Positions 1 to 8,064 of a DNA stretch of 64,000 bases are shown here, in pieces. The first letter of the stretch is position 1, and each line of letters opens with the position of its first letter. Position numbers and translations under genes: made by a program. The notes beneath the pieces are model-generated. The model ran no database searches. It was not told where the DNA came from and worked only from the letters and a program-made list of their open reading frames with translations. The stretch comes from Gammaproteobacteria bacterium. GTDB taxonomy: Bacteria > Pseudomonadota > Gammaproteobacteria > Burkholderiales > Gallionellaceae. The stretch spans positions 124,001-188,000 of the forward strand of contig JAHIZO010000009.1 in NCBI GenBank assembly GCA_018814405.1. Reading direction: 5' to 3'.

Positions 1-1575
1 ATCAAAGAACGTCCACTTGGAATCGCCTTCGCAGGCGAGGATGTGGGTGGCGATACGGTCGAGGAACCAGCGATCGTGGGAGATGACGGCGACGCAGCCG
101 GCGAATTCCAGCAGTGCGTCTTCGAGTGCGCGCAGGGTTTCCACGTCGAGGTCGTTGGAGGGTTCGTCTAGCAGCAGGACGTTGCCACCGGCGATGAGTG
201 TTTGCGCCAGGTGCAGGCGGCCGCGTTCACCACCGGAGAGTTGGCCGACGAGTTTTGCCTGGTCACCGCCTTTGAAGTTGAAGCGGCCGATGTAGGCGCG
301 CGCCGGGGTCTCATATTTGCCGACGGTGAGAATGTCGTTGCCGCCGGAGATGGCGTCGAACACGGTCTTGTCGTTTTGCAGTGAGTCACGCGCCTGGTCG
401 ATGTGGGCGACCTTCACGGTTTGGCCGATCTTGATGGTGCCGCTGTCCGGTTGTTCTTTGCCGGTGATCATGCGGAACAGTGTGGATTTACCGGCACCGT
501 TGGGGCCGATGATGCCGACGATGGCACCGGGCGGGATCTTGAAGCTGAGGTCGTCGATGAGCAGTCGGTCGCCGTAGGCTTTGCTGACGTTCTCGAATTC
601 GATGACTTCGTTACCCAGACGATCACCGACGGGGATGAAGATCTCTTGCGTTTCGTTACGCGCTTGGTGTTCTTGCGAGTTCAGTTCTTCGAAGCGTGCG
701 ATACGCGCTTTGGATTTTGCCTGACGTGCTTTGGGGTTCTGGCGTACCCATTCCAATTCCTGCTTCATGGCTTTTGAATGCGCATCGAGTTGCTTCTGTT
801 CTTGTGCCAGTCGCTCGCCCTTCTGCTCCAGCCAGCTGGAGTAGTTTCCCTTCCACGGGATGCCGTGGCCACGGTCGAGCTCCAAAATCCATTCGGCGGC
901 ATTGTCGAGGAAGTAACGATCATGGGTGACGGCGACCACGGTGCCGGGGAAGCGCACTAGGAATTGTTCCAGCCATTCCACCGATTCTGCATCGAGGTGG
1001 TTGGTGGGTTCGTCGAGCAGCAGCATGTCAGGCTTTTCCAGCAGCAGTTTGCACAGCGCCACGCGGCGCTTCTCACCACCGGACAAGTTCTTAACCACGG
1101 CATCCCACTCCGGCAGACGCAGCGCATCGGCGGCGATCTCCATCTGATGTTCGGTATCGCTACCGCTTGCGGTGATGATGTCTTCCAGACGCGCTTGCTC
1201 GGCGGCGAGTGCGTCGAAGTCGGCATCTTCTTCGGCATAGGCGGCATAGACCGCGTCCAACTTGGCTTGTGCTTCCATCACTTCGCCCAATGCGGATTCG
1301 ACTTCTTGGCGCACGGTCTTCTCGGGATCGAGCACCGGTTCCTGCGGCAGGTAACCGATCTTGATGTTGGGCAGGTGCTGCACCTCGCCATCGTATTCTT
1401 TGTCTTCCTGCGCCATGATGCGCAGTACGGTGGATTTACCCGAGCCGTTCAGACCGAGCAGGCCGATCTTGGCGCCGGGGAAGAAGCTGAGGGAGATGTC
1501 TTTGATGATCTGACGCTTGGGAGGGACGATCTTGCTCACGCGGAGCATGGACATTACATATTGACCTTGTGCCAT
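1..1575 (-). CDS. ettA: Energy-dependent translational throttle protein EttA (ABC-F ATPase), 3' end cut by window edge
   Basis: Ribosome-associated ABC-F ATPase. In this family EttA binds the ribosomal E site and couples translation to ATP/ADP status; it is not a transporter. 525 codons are visible from an ATG at 1575, and the family is about 555 residues, so roughly 30 C-terminal residues lie outside the window. Seen: first Walker A GLNGSGKS at residues 41-48, signature LSGGEKRR, Walker B LLLLDEPTNHLD; a second cassette with GPNGAGKS and a second LSGGE; and the sequence ACEGDSKWTFFD close to the visible end, typical of EttA rather than Uup or YheS. There are no membrane segments. The neighbour on the right is unrelated, and the 79-base gap shows no strong terminator. 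Confidence 0.94.
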   Translation of the reverse strand, partial: MAQGQYVMSMLRVSKIVPPKRQIIKDISLSFFPGAKIGLLGLNGSGKSTVLRIMAQEDKEYDGEVQHLPNIKIGYLPQEPVLDPEKTVRQEVESALGEVMEAQAKLDAVYAAYAEEDADFDALAAEQARLEDIITASGSDTEHQMEIAADALRLPEWDAVVKNLSGGEKRRVALCKLLLEKPDMLLLDEPTNHLDAESVEWLEQFLVRFPGTVVAVTHDRYFLDNAAEWILELDRGHGIPWKGNYSSWLEQKGERLAQEQKQLDAHSKAMKQELEWVRQNPKARQAKSKARIARFEELNSQEHQARNETQEIFIPVGDRLGNEVIEFENVSKAYGDRLLIDDLSFKIPPGAIVGIIGPNGAGKSTLFRMITGKEQPDSGTIKIGQTVKVAHIDQARDSLQNDKTVFDAISGGNDILTVGKYETPARAYIGRFNFKGGDQAKLVGQLSGGERGRLHLAQTLIAGGNVLLLDEPSNDLDVETLRALEDALLEFAGCVAVISHDRWFLDRIATHILACEGDSKWTFFD

Positions 1576-1654
1576 TTGCTTGTGCTTTCTTTGCTTGGTG
1601 ATGATTCGAAAAGGTGGCGTAGCTTACCGCATGGCGGGCCTGCCGCCCACCGGC

Positions 1655-2845
1655 TTAGGCGGGCAACAACAGATATACGCCCAGCCCGACCATCACCAGA
1701 CCGCTCATCAGTTTGAGCAGTCGCCCTTCCTTTTCCTGCAAACGGCGCTGGCTGAGCGTATAGACGCCGACCGCGAGGATGAACAGGTCGTCCAGCATGT
1801 AGGCGACGTCGTACAACAGCAGATAGCCGTAGTAGCTCGCCCCGTCCAGTTCCTGCAGGGTAAGGATGCGCGTGAACAGTGCGGGGAAGCCGGAGGTGCA
1901 CATCAGCTCGACGATCTGCACCAGCACACCGAGCACGATGGTGGCGAGAATGGCGGCGGCGAGATCCTTGGCCTGCAGGATGCCACGGATGCGCTGGTAG
2001 ATGCCGGGTTTAGCCGATTGGGGAATGGATAACGATAGCCCGCGCCCGAAGGCGAAGAAGTCTTTGAGGTTGAGCGCACCGGCGAACAGCGCCAATGACG
2101 CGATGACGATCTCCGAGATGCGCGACAGCCCGACCAGCAGGAACAGATTGAGCCAGGCCGCGAGGAACAGGAAGTAGGCGATGCCCTGCACCGCCACGAA
2201 GGTGCCCGCCACGGCGAACATGCGCTTGCGGTCATTGAGCGGTGCCAGCAAGGAGAGCATCAGCAGCAACACCCACATCGAGCAGGGATTGAAACCGTCC
2301 AGCAGGCCCAGCGTGAGGGTGAACAGCGGCAGGCCGACCTGTTGCAGCGCAAGCGTGTGGCCGAACAACTGCAGCGTGTAGTCGCGCGGCGCTTCACGCA
2401 CTTCGTCACCGCACGTATCGGGCTCATCTGAATCGCAACTCAGGCTATCCATGGCCTCGGCAGCGGGGTCACCCGCTGCCAAGAGGTCGAGGATGAGGCG
2501 GTCGGTGGCGGCTTCCGTGGAATAGCCGACGACCAGCTGCCCGCGTACTAGGAAGGTCGGCACGCGCACCGCACCGCCATTCTGTTGGGCGATCTGTTGC
2601 AGGCGCTGCATGGCGGCGGGTTGCTGCGACACATCGCGGATGACGATGCGCAGCTCGGGGCGGCGTTGTACGAGCTGTGCGAGGAATGTCTTGGCCTGCC
2701 CGCAATGCGGACAGCCCTGCTGCACGAAGACTTCGATGTCCGGCGCTTGTGCGGCGTCTGCCTTGGCACCCACGACCACCCACAGCAGCAGGACTATCGC
2801 CAGCAGCCCCTGTAATGATCTGCCCAATCTTTTCTCCCTTTCCAT
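1655..2845 (-). CDS. Periplasmic glutaredoxin/thioredoxin-like domain fused to a DsbD/CcdA-type membrane domain
   Basis: Likely thiol-disulfide relay protein of the envelope. Start chosen at the ATG at 2845 because it begins a clean signal peptide (basic start, hydrophobic core at residues 11-27, possible cleavage near residue 31); the frame can be extended upstream to 2950 but that part is not signal-like. Residues 35-115 look like a glutaredoxin/thioredoxin fold with a CPHC redox motif at 45-48. From about residue 170 there are six or more hydrophobic helices, starting with GFNPCSMW and later LMCTSGFP, the paired membrane cysteines expected of the DsbD/CcdA electron-transfer domain. 396 aa. 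By inference, electrons pass from the cytoplasm through the membrane cysteines to the CPHC domain. The substrate is unknown. The gene stands alone. Confidence 0.75.
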   Translation of the reverse strand: MEREKRLGRSLQGLLAIVLLLWVVVGAKADAAQAPDIEVFVQQGCPHCGQAKTFLAQLVQRRPELRIVIRDVSQQPAAMQRLQQIAQQNGGAVRVPTFLVRGQLVVGYSTEAATDRLILDLLAAGDPAAEAMDSLSCDSDEPDTCGDEVREAPRDYTLQLFGHTLALQQVGLPLFTLTLGLLDGFNPCSMWVLLLMLSLLAPLNDRKRMFAVAGTFVAVQGIAYFLFLAAWLNLFLLVGLSRISEIVIASLALFAGALNLKDFFAFGRGLSLSIPQSAKPGIYQRIRGILQAKDLAAAILATIVLGVLVQIVELMCTSGFPALFTRILTLQELDGASYYGYLLLYDVAYMLDDLFILAVGVYTLSQRRLQEKEGRLLKLMSGLVMVGLGVYLLLPA

Positions 2846-3044
2846 GCTTGAAACGCCCTGCAGAGTGTATCCCTTCGGGTGTGCAATGCCATCCCCTGCC
2901 GACCCACCCTGATTCGCGGGAAAATAATGTTGATTGCTCCTTGCAATCATAATCTTATAGGAGAAGAATAGATTCCCCCCATCGCACTCGTATTCACTGA
3001 GTGTGCCGTTTTATGACCGTGTTCTTTTTAACAAGGAGGGCGTC

Positions 3045-3242
3045 ATGAACATGCAAGAGTTACACAATATCGCCAAGTCACGCGGCATCCGGCCCGAGCA
3101 TATGTACAAGGTCGAACTGATTCGTACCATCCAGCACGCCGAAGGAAATTTCGACTGTTTTGCCACAGCCAAGAATGGCCAGTGCGACCAGATGGGTTGC
3201 AGCTGGCGAGAGGATTGTCTCAAGACGTCTCCCCCTCACTGA
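3045..3242 (+). CDS. Small SAP/Rho-N-like domain protein with four cysteines
   Basis: 65-aa protein. Start at the ATG at 3045 is fixed by a strong Shine-Dalgarno AAGGAGGG at 3033-3040; an upstream in-frame start at 3003 has none. Residues 3-31 resemble the helix-extended-helix SAP/Rho N-terminal fold (LHNIAKSRGI, then a second amphipathic helix), which often binds nucleic acid. The C-terminal half holds Cys38, Cys47, Cys52 and Cys58 (motifs FDCF, CDQMGC, WREDCL), a spacing that suggests a small metal site. I recognise it as a conserved small proteobacterial family usually labelled SAP domain-containing protein; no function is established. It is followed 46 bases later by another Cys-motif protein, likely on one transcript. 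Confidence 0.75.
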   Translation: MNMQELHNIAKSRGIRPEHMYKVELIRTIQHAEGNFDCFATAKNGQCDQMGCSWREDCLKTSPPH

Positions 3243-3288
3243 ACCCATATGGCAACTAGGTGGTGACTGCATATACAAGGAGATCATC

Positions 3289-3783
3289 ATGTCCAAACAT
3301 CCCCCCGGTTTCAATCTCGTCCGTCGCGACCAACTGATGCAAGAAGCGGTGCACGACAGCTACCAGAGCAAAGGCAAGCCCACCGAACCGGCACGCTGCC
3401 CGGATTGCGGGGCCGTGTTCCATAGTGGACGCTGGCAATGGCTGGACGCCCCCGCAGGCGCACAAGCGATCGTGTGCCCGGCTTGCCAGCGCATTCGCGA
3501 TGAATTCCCCGCGGGCTTCCTTTCTTTGAGCGGAGATTTTCTGGCGGCACACGAGGCGGAGATCCGGCAGCTGATCAGCAACCATGAAGATAAAGAAAAA
3601 ACCGAGCACCCTTTACAGCGCGTGATGGACATCGAGGATACGGCCGACGGTCTGATGGTGACCACCACCGACATGCATCTGGCGCGCGGCATCGGCGAGG
3701 CGATCCATCATGCCTATCAGGGCGAACTGGAGTTTCACTACAACCCTGACCAGAATCTGTTGCGGGTGAGCTGGGCGCGTTGA
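3289..3783 (+). CDS. BCAM0308-like conserved protein with a zinc-ribbon-like N-terminal domain
   Basis: 164 aa from the ATG at 3289, preceded by AAGGAG at 3278-3283; the reading frame is open further upstream but that part overlaps the previous gene. Two CxxC pairs, CPDC at 37-40 and CPAC at 63-66, flank the sequence HSGRWQW and look like a zinc ribbon. The C-terminal half (about 100-164) has a mixed alpha/beta pattern with MVTTTDMHLARGIGEAI. It resembles the family named BCAM0308 in databases, sometimes mislabelled ATPase; I see no Walker motif. Function unknown. Same strand and close spacing to the small SAP-like gene suggest co-expression. Confidence 0.72.
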   Translation: MSKHPPGFNLVRRDQLMQEAVHDSYQSKGKPTEPARCPDCGAVFHSGRWQWLDAPAGAQAIVCPACQRIRDEFPAGFLSLSGDFLAAHEAEIRQLISNHEDKEKTEHPLQRVMDIEDTADGLMVTTTDMHLARGIGEAIHHAYQGELEFHYNPDQNLLRVSWAR

Positions 3784-3810
3784 ACGGACGGGGAAAGTCC
3801 TATCTATTAG

Positions 3811-3909
3811 GCCGTCATACCGGCGAAGGCCGGTATCCAGTCAATTAAACAAACAGTGCAACGCACTGGCATAACGGCATATTCAATAAAACCGCTGGAT
3901 TCCGGCCTT
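3811..3909. repeat. Short palindromic (REP/MITE-like) element between convergent genes
   Basis: An inner hairpin, ATACCGGC-GAAG-GCCGGTAT, sits at 3818-3837. The arm AAGGCCGGTATCCAG (3826-3840) is repeated in inverted form, one mismatch, as CTGGATTCCGGCCTT at 3895-3909, about 55 bases away. Inverted pairs of this type, starting GTCAT and ending TCCAG, are common dispersed intergenic repeats in proteobacteria. The right arm almost touches the stop codon of the Lon-like gene at 3912. It could also act as a bidirectional transcript end between the convergent genes. Only one copy is present in this window. Confidence 0.55.
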
Positions 3910-3911
3910 CC

Positions 3912-6320
3912 CTAGTCTTCTTTCTTGTGGTGCCCTGATTCCTGACACGCGTGATGGAATGCCAGCAGCGTCTGCTGGGCGTGGCCCAACACACTGCCTT
4001 GCGGATATTCGCCTTCTTCGTCCGCCACGCCCGCCGGTAGGCCGGTGAGGAGCTCGATACCTTCGCTCACATGTTCTGCGGTGTAGATGTGGAACAGCCC
4101 TTGATCCACTGCATCGATCACTTTGCGTGACAGCATCAGGTGGCGGCGGTTGCGGTGCGGCATCAACACCCCCTGACTGCCGTCCAGCCCCGCCGCCACA
4201 CATATCTGAAAGTAGCCTTCTATCTTTTCGTTGAGCCCGCCCACCGGCAATATCTCACCGTGCTGGTTGACTGCACCGGTGACCGCGATGCCCTGCTTGA
4301 TCGGCAGACCGGAGAGCGAAGACAGCAGGGTATATAGCTCAGCACAGGATGCCGAGTCGCCCTCCACGCCGTTGTATTCCTGCTCGAACACGATGGAGGC
4401 GTTGAAATTGAGCGGCGCGTTATGGGCGAACAGGGCGGAAAGATAGTTCTGCAAGATGAACACACCCTTGTCGTGGATGGGGCCGGACATTTCAACTTCG
4501 CGTTCGATGTTGAGCAGGCCGTCTTCACCGGCAAAGGTGCGCGCGGTGAGCCGCACCGGGAAGCCGAAGCGGTATTCGCCCAAGTCGATCTGCGTCAGCG
4601 CGTTCATCTGCCCGACTTTCGCACCATGCACATCGACCAACAGATCACCCTCGGCGAAGGCCTCGTGCATACGCTGCTCGGAGTAGTCATGGCGCTTGAT
4701 GCGCGCGGCCAGCGCGGTATCGACATCGCCCACCTCGACCAAGCGACCGTTCCTCGCGGAACACACTAAAGCACTTTCCACCACCAAGGTTTCGATGCGT
4801 GCAAAGTTGGCACTCTGGCGCGACTGGTCGTCGACGACGCGGTGCGCGTCTTCCAGCAGACGGCCCATGGCGGCTGCAGTGAAATGCGGCAGGCCGCGTT
4901 GTTTACAAGCATTGGCGACGAAGATGGAGGTGGCATGGCGCGTCTCTGCGCTGGCATAGAAACTGCCAGCGAAATCCACCTTGACCTGGAAGTGGCGCGC
5001 GAACTCGGGATCGTTGTCCTGCATCTCGTAATACTGATCGCGTGAGCCGATGAGGATGATCTTGATGTCCACGTCCACGGCCTCCGGTTCCAGCGAGACG
5101 GTGGCGATGGGGGTGAAGGATGTGCCCGGTTCTTCGATCTGCAAACGTCCGCTGCGCAACAGGCGGCGCAGTTTCTCCCATACCAAACCATCCACCAACA
5201 GATCGCGCAGATGCAACATGAGGAAACCGCCGTGCGCCTTGTGCAGACTGCCGGCGCGGATGCGTGAGAAGTCGGTCATCAGCACGTCGTTCTCGGACTG
5301 GTATTCGATACTGCCGAACAACACGCGGTGCATGGGATTGTCTTCAACGATCACCGGCGCGCCGGTGAGGCCGTCGTTGTCCACCACCAGATTGACGCGA
5401 TAGCGCGATACCACTTTGGTGAGCGCTTCCACGCGGATGTCGTCGTCGCTGGCCAAGGGCTCGAACAGTTCCAGCCTGTCCAATACATCGCGTGAGACTT
5501 GGTCCAGATAGGCACCGAGTTTGACAGAGTCTTTGATCTGCTTCCTCAGCGCGGCGCGTATCTCTTGCAGTTCGTGATCCAACAGCGGCTTCACCACCTG
5601 TCGCCGCAGGGCGGACAGCGCGTCGTCTTTCTTGCGTCCCATGGCGAGTGTCTTGTCGAAATACAGGCTGATCTCGGCACGCAGCTCCACTTCGGCTTGA
5701 TCGATCTTGGCGCGCGTCTCTTTGGGCAACGCCAGCATTTCGTCTTCGGTCAGCGCTTTCCCTTTTGCATTGCGATAGGTGAACACCATGTGACCGCTGT
5801 CGCGGTGCAGCGTGAAATCACGCTGCTCGGCGGAGGCGTCGAGCGCGGCGTATTCCTTGGCTTCTTCCGTCTTGTATTCGTTCTCGATGCGCTCGCTCTC
5901 GGTCTTGAAGTCCTGGCCGTTCAGACGGAGCGGGATCTCTTTGATCAGCGTCTTCAACAGTTGCGTCATCAGCTGGCGCAATTGCCGCCCCTGCCCGGCA
6001 GGCAGGCGCAGGGCCAGCGGCCGTTCCGGTACATCGAAGTTGTGCAGGTAGCACAGGTCTGGCGGCACTGGACGGGTGGCGGCGACCTTCTCCATCGCGC
6101 CCTTGAGCAAAGAAGCACGGCCACTGCCGACCTCTCCCAGCACGAACAAGTTGTAGTCCGGCTGCGCCATCTGCAAGCCGAACTGGGCGGCCATCTCGGC
6201 GCGCTCTTGACCGATCCAGGGCAAAGGCAGATCGAGCAACTCGGAGGTATCTGCAAAACCGAGTGAGTCGGCTTGAATGGAAAGGCGAAGTTCGGCGGGT
6301 GTCAGGCTGGGTGTGGGCAT
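3912..6320 (-). CDS. Lon-like AAA+ ATP-dependent protease (AAA_32/Lon_C, LonB-like cytosolic type)
   Basis: 802 aa, typical length for the proteobacterial Lon-like family that pairs an unusual AAA domain with a C-terminal Lon protease domain. The N-terminal P-loop-like motif GEVGSGRA is at residues 62-69, with Arg in place of the usual Lys, which I believe is common in this family. A long charged helical insertion lies at about 130-270. The Lon-type Ser-Lys dyad is visible: Ser656 in GDSAS and Lys699 in GGLNEK. It lacks the N-terminal Lon substrate domain, so it is distinct from the canonical lon at 20926-23334. It lies 12 bases downstream of alanine dehydrogenase and is probably translated from the same message. 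Substrates unknown. Confidence 0.88.
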   Translation of the reverse strand: MPTPSLTPAELRLSIQADSLGFADTSELLDLPLPWIGQERAEMAAQFGLQMAQPDYNLFVLGEVGSGRASLLKGAMEKVAATRPVPPDLCYLHNFDVPERPLALRLPAGQGRQLRQLMTQLLKTLIKEIPLRLNGQDFKTESERIENEYKTEEAKEYAALDASAEQRDFTLHRDSGHMVFTYRNAKGKALTEDEMLALPKETRAKIDQAEVELRAEISLYFDKTLAMGRKKDDALSALRRQVVKPLLDHELQEIRAALRKQIKDSVKLGAYLDQVSRDVLDRLELFEPLASDDDIRVEALTKVVSRYRVNLVVDNDGLTGAPVIVEDNPMHRVLFGSIEYQSENDVLMTDFSRIRAGSLHKAHGGFLMLHLRDLLVDGLVWEKLRRLLRSGRLQIEEPGTSFTPIATVSLEPEAVDVDIKIILIGSRDQYYEMQDNDPEFARHFQVKVDFAGSFYASAETRHATSIFVANACKQRGLPHFTAAAMGRLLEDAHRVVDDQSRQSANFARIETLVVESALVCSARNGRLVEVGDVDTALAARIKRHDYSEQRMHEAFAEGDLLVDVHGAKVGQMNALTQIDLGEYRFGFPVRLTARTFAGEDGLLNIEREVEMSGPIHDKGVFILQNYLSALFAHNAPLNFNASIVFEQEYNGVEGDSASCAELYTLLSSLSGLPIKQGIAVTGAVNQHGEILPVGGLNEKIEGYFQICVAAGLDGSQGVLMPHRNRRHLMLSRKVIDAVDQGLFHIYTAEHVSEGIELLTGLPAGVADEEGEYPQGSVLGHAQQTLLAFHHACQESGHHKKED

Positions 6321-6332
6321 ATTGGTTTTTTC

Positions 6333-7448
6333 TTATTCAAGCATTGATTCTGCGGGATGGTATTCCATACCGAAGGCTTCGGCGACTTTGCGGTGCGTGA
6401 CTTTACCCGCGATGATGTTCAATCCGCTGAGCAAGGCCGGCGATTGCTTCAACGCTTCGCGATAACCTTTGTTCGCCAGTTGCAGCACGTAAGGCAAGGT
6501 GGCATTGGTCAACGCCAAGGTGGAGGTCACCGGCACACCGCCCGGCATGTTGGCCACGGCGTAGTGCACCACACCGTCCACGATGTAAGTCGGATCCTCG
6601 TGCGTGGTCGGCCGTGTGGTTTCTATGCAGCCGCCCTGATCGACAGCGACATCGACGATGACTGCACCTTTGCGCATCAGCTTGAGGTCTTCCATGCGGA
6701 TCAGTTTCGGGGCGACGGCACCGGGGATCAACACGGCACCGATGACCAGATCGGCATCGGCGATCTGCGCCAGTATCTGATGACGGTCTGAGAACAGCAA
6801 TTGCACATTGGCCGGCATGACATCACTCAAGTAACGCAGGCGTTGCAGCGAGACATCGAGCATGACCACATGCGCCCCCATGCCAGCGGCGATCTTGGCG
6901 GCACTGACGCCGACCACGCCTGCACCGAGCACGACTACTTTGGCTGGTGCGACACCGGGCACACCACCCAGCAGGATGCCGCGACCTCCGTGCAGTTTTT
7001 CCAGATACTTCGCGCCTTCCTGTGCCGCCATGCTGCCTGCCACCTCCGACATCGGGGTGAGCAAGGGGAGTTCGCGCGAAGGGAGTTCGACCGTCTCGTA
7101 GGCGATGCAGATGGCACCGGAAGCGAGGTGCGCCTGCGTGAGGCGTTCGCTGGCTGCGAAATGAAAATAGGTGAAGATGATCTGGCCGGGGCGGATGCGT
7201 TTCCATTCCGCCTCGATAGGCTCCTTCACTTTGACGATCAGGTCTGCCGCTGCCCACACCGCATCGGCATCTGCCGCGATCTGTGCACCTGCCGACTGAT
7301 AGGCTGCGTCGTCAAATCCGCTGCCGTTTCCTGCGCCTGTTTGCACCAGCACGGTATGTCCGCTGGCGACCAGTGCCTCGACTCCGGCCGGCACCAGCGA
7401 CACGCGGTTCTCGTTCGTCTTGATCTCTTTGGGTACGCCTACTCTCAT
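6333..7448 (-). CDS. ald: Alanine dehydrogenase
   Basis: NAD-dependent reductive amination of pyruvate to L-alanine, or the reverse; cytosolic. 371 aa, normal for the family. Residues known from the Mycobacterium enzyme are in register: Arg15 (ENRVSL), Lys75 and His96 (TYFHFAAS). The nucleotide-binding glycine motif VVVLGAGVVGVSAAK is near residue 170. The C-terminal part has the sequence MPGGVPVTSTLALTNATLPY seen in alanine dehydrogenases. The Lon-like protease follows after 12 bases, an unusual partner. The start at 7448 is the family start (MRVGVPKEIK). Confidence 0.96.
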   Translation of the reverse strand: MRVGVPKEIKTNENRVSLVPAGVEALVASGHTVLVQTGAGNGSGFDDAAYQSAGAQIAADADAVWAAADLIVKVKEPIEAEWKRIRPGQIIFTYFHFAASERLTQAHLASGAICIAYETVELPSRELPLLTPMSEVAGSMAAQEGAKYLEKLHGGRGILLGGVPGVAPAKVVVLGAGVVGVSAAKIAAGMGAHVVMLDVSLQRLRYLSDVMPANVQLLFSDRHQILAQIADADLVIGAVLIPGAVAPKLIRMEDLKLMRKGAVIVDVAVDQGGCIETTRPTTHEDPTYIVDGVVHYAVANMPGGVPVTSTLALTNATLPYVLQLANKGYREALKQSPALLSGLNIIAGKVTHRKVAEAFGMEYHPAESMLE

Positions 7449-7507
7449 GGATCGACCTCTGTACGGTGAAGTACGCGCGCTGCGCGAGATGGGGACAGTA
7501 TAGGCTG

Positions 7508-7969
7508 TCAGGCGATGCGTTCACCCACTTGTGCTACGGCATACCAGGCGTTCAGCTCGGCGGCCGTGCGGCCCTTGCCCCACTCCGCCACGTCTGCCTC
7601 CGCGATGGGCGCATACGGGCCGTGCTTCACTTCGAAAATGACCGCGCCGGCATCGCGCGACAGCACGGCATGCCAGCCACCGGCAGGAATTTCGAGCACG
7701 CTGCTGTCTTCGCCCAGCTCTGCGCGCTCGGTGACAGTGCCTGCATCGTCAAACACCAGCACGGTGAAGCGGCCTTTCAGCGCAGTCAGCACTTCCCAGG
7801 TGTGCGGGTGGCGATGCGGCAGGATGAGGGTATCCGGTTCCATGGCGATAGCCAGACGCTGGATGGGATCGGCAAGGTCGGTATGCAGGTTGCTATTCAT
7901 GCGCAGGCGCGGCGATCGCTGCGCCAATTGACCGAGATCGGCCAGATTGTTGGTAGTGAGTCTTTTCAA
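7508..7969 (-). CDS. WbuC-family cupin-fold protein
   Basis: 153 aa from a TTG start at 7969, chosen because AGGAG sits six bases upstream and because the family begins with a short leader before the RSPRLRMNSNLH segment; the open frame runs on to 8149 but that part is low-complexity and overlaps the promoter of the next gene. The cupin metal motif PHRHPHTWE (residues about 55-63) and a later EVKHGPY histidine are visible. WbuC-like proteins occur near surface polysaccharide genes, but their reaction is not settled, and no polysaccharide genes lie nearby here. An ATG at Met25 of this frame would remove a conserved segment. Confidence 0.8.
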   Translation of the reverse strand: MKRLTTNNLADLGQLAQRSPRLRMNSNLHTDLADPIQRLAIAMEPDTLILPHRHPHTWEVLTALKGRFTVLVFDDAGTVTERAELGEDSSVLEIPAGGWHAVLSRDAGAVIFEVKHGPYAPIAEADVAEWGKGRTAAELNAWYAVAQVGERIA

Positions 7970-8030
7970 GGTTCGCTCCTGTTCGGGATGGCACATTCTA
8001 CCGAAACCCTTCGCCGCGGTAGGCTTTGCT

Positions 8031-8058
8031 TTGAGGCTGGAGCTTCTACCTATAGAAT
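8031..8058 (+). promoter_or_regulatory. Possible sigma-70 promoter giving a leaderless message for the outer-membrane-like gene
   Basis: TTGAGG (8031-8036) and TAGAAT (8053-8058) are separated by 16 bases. The expected transcription start would fall at or next to the ATG at 8065, and no Shine-Dalgarno sequence precedes that ATG. This is a motif match only. Confidence 0.3.
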
Positions 8059-8064
8059 CCAGCC

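Noticed and set aside
964-1716. 250-codon open frame on the plus strand opposite ettA
   Set aside because: Lies antisense to a clear EttA and shows His/Gln-rich composition typical of the complement of codon-biased coding DNA.
2932-2948. GATTGC/GCAATC inverted repeat as a terminator or operator
   Set aside because: Six-base arms without a T-run, and position relative to either gene gives no clear function.
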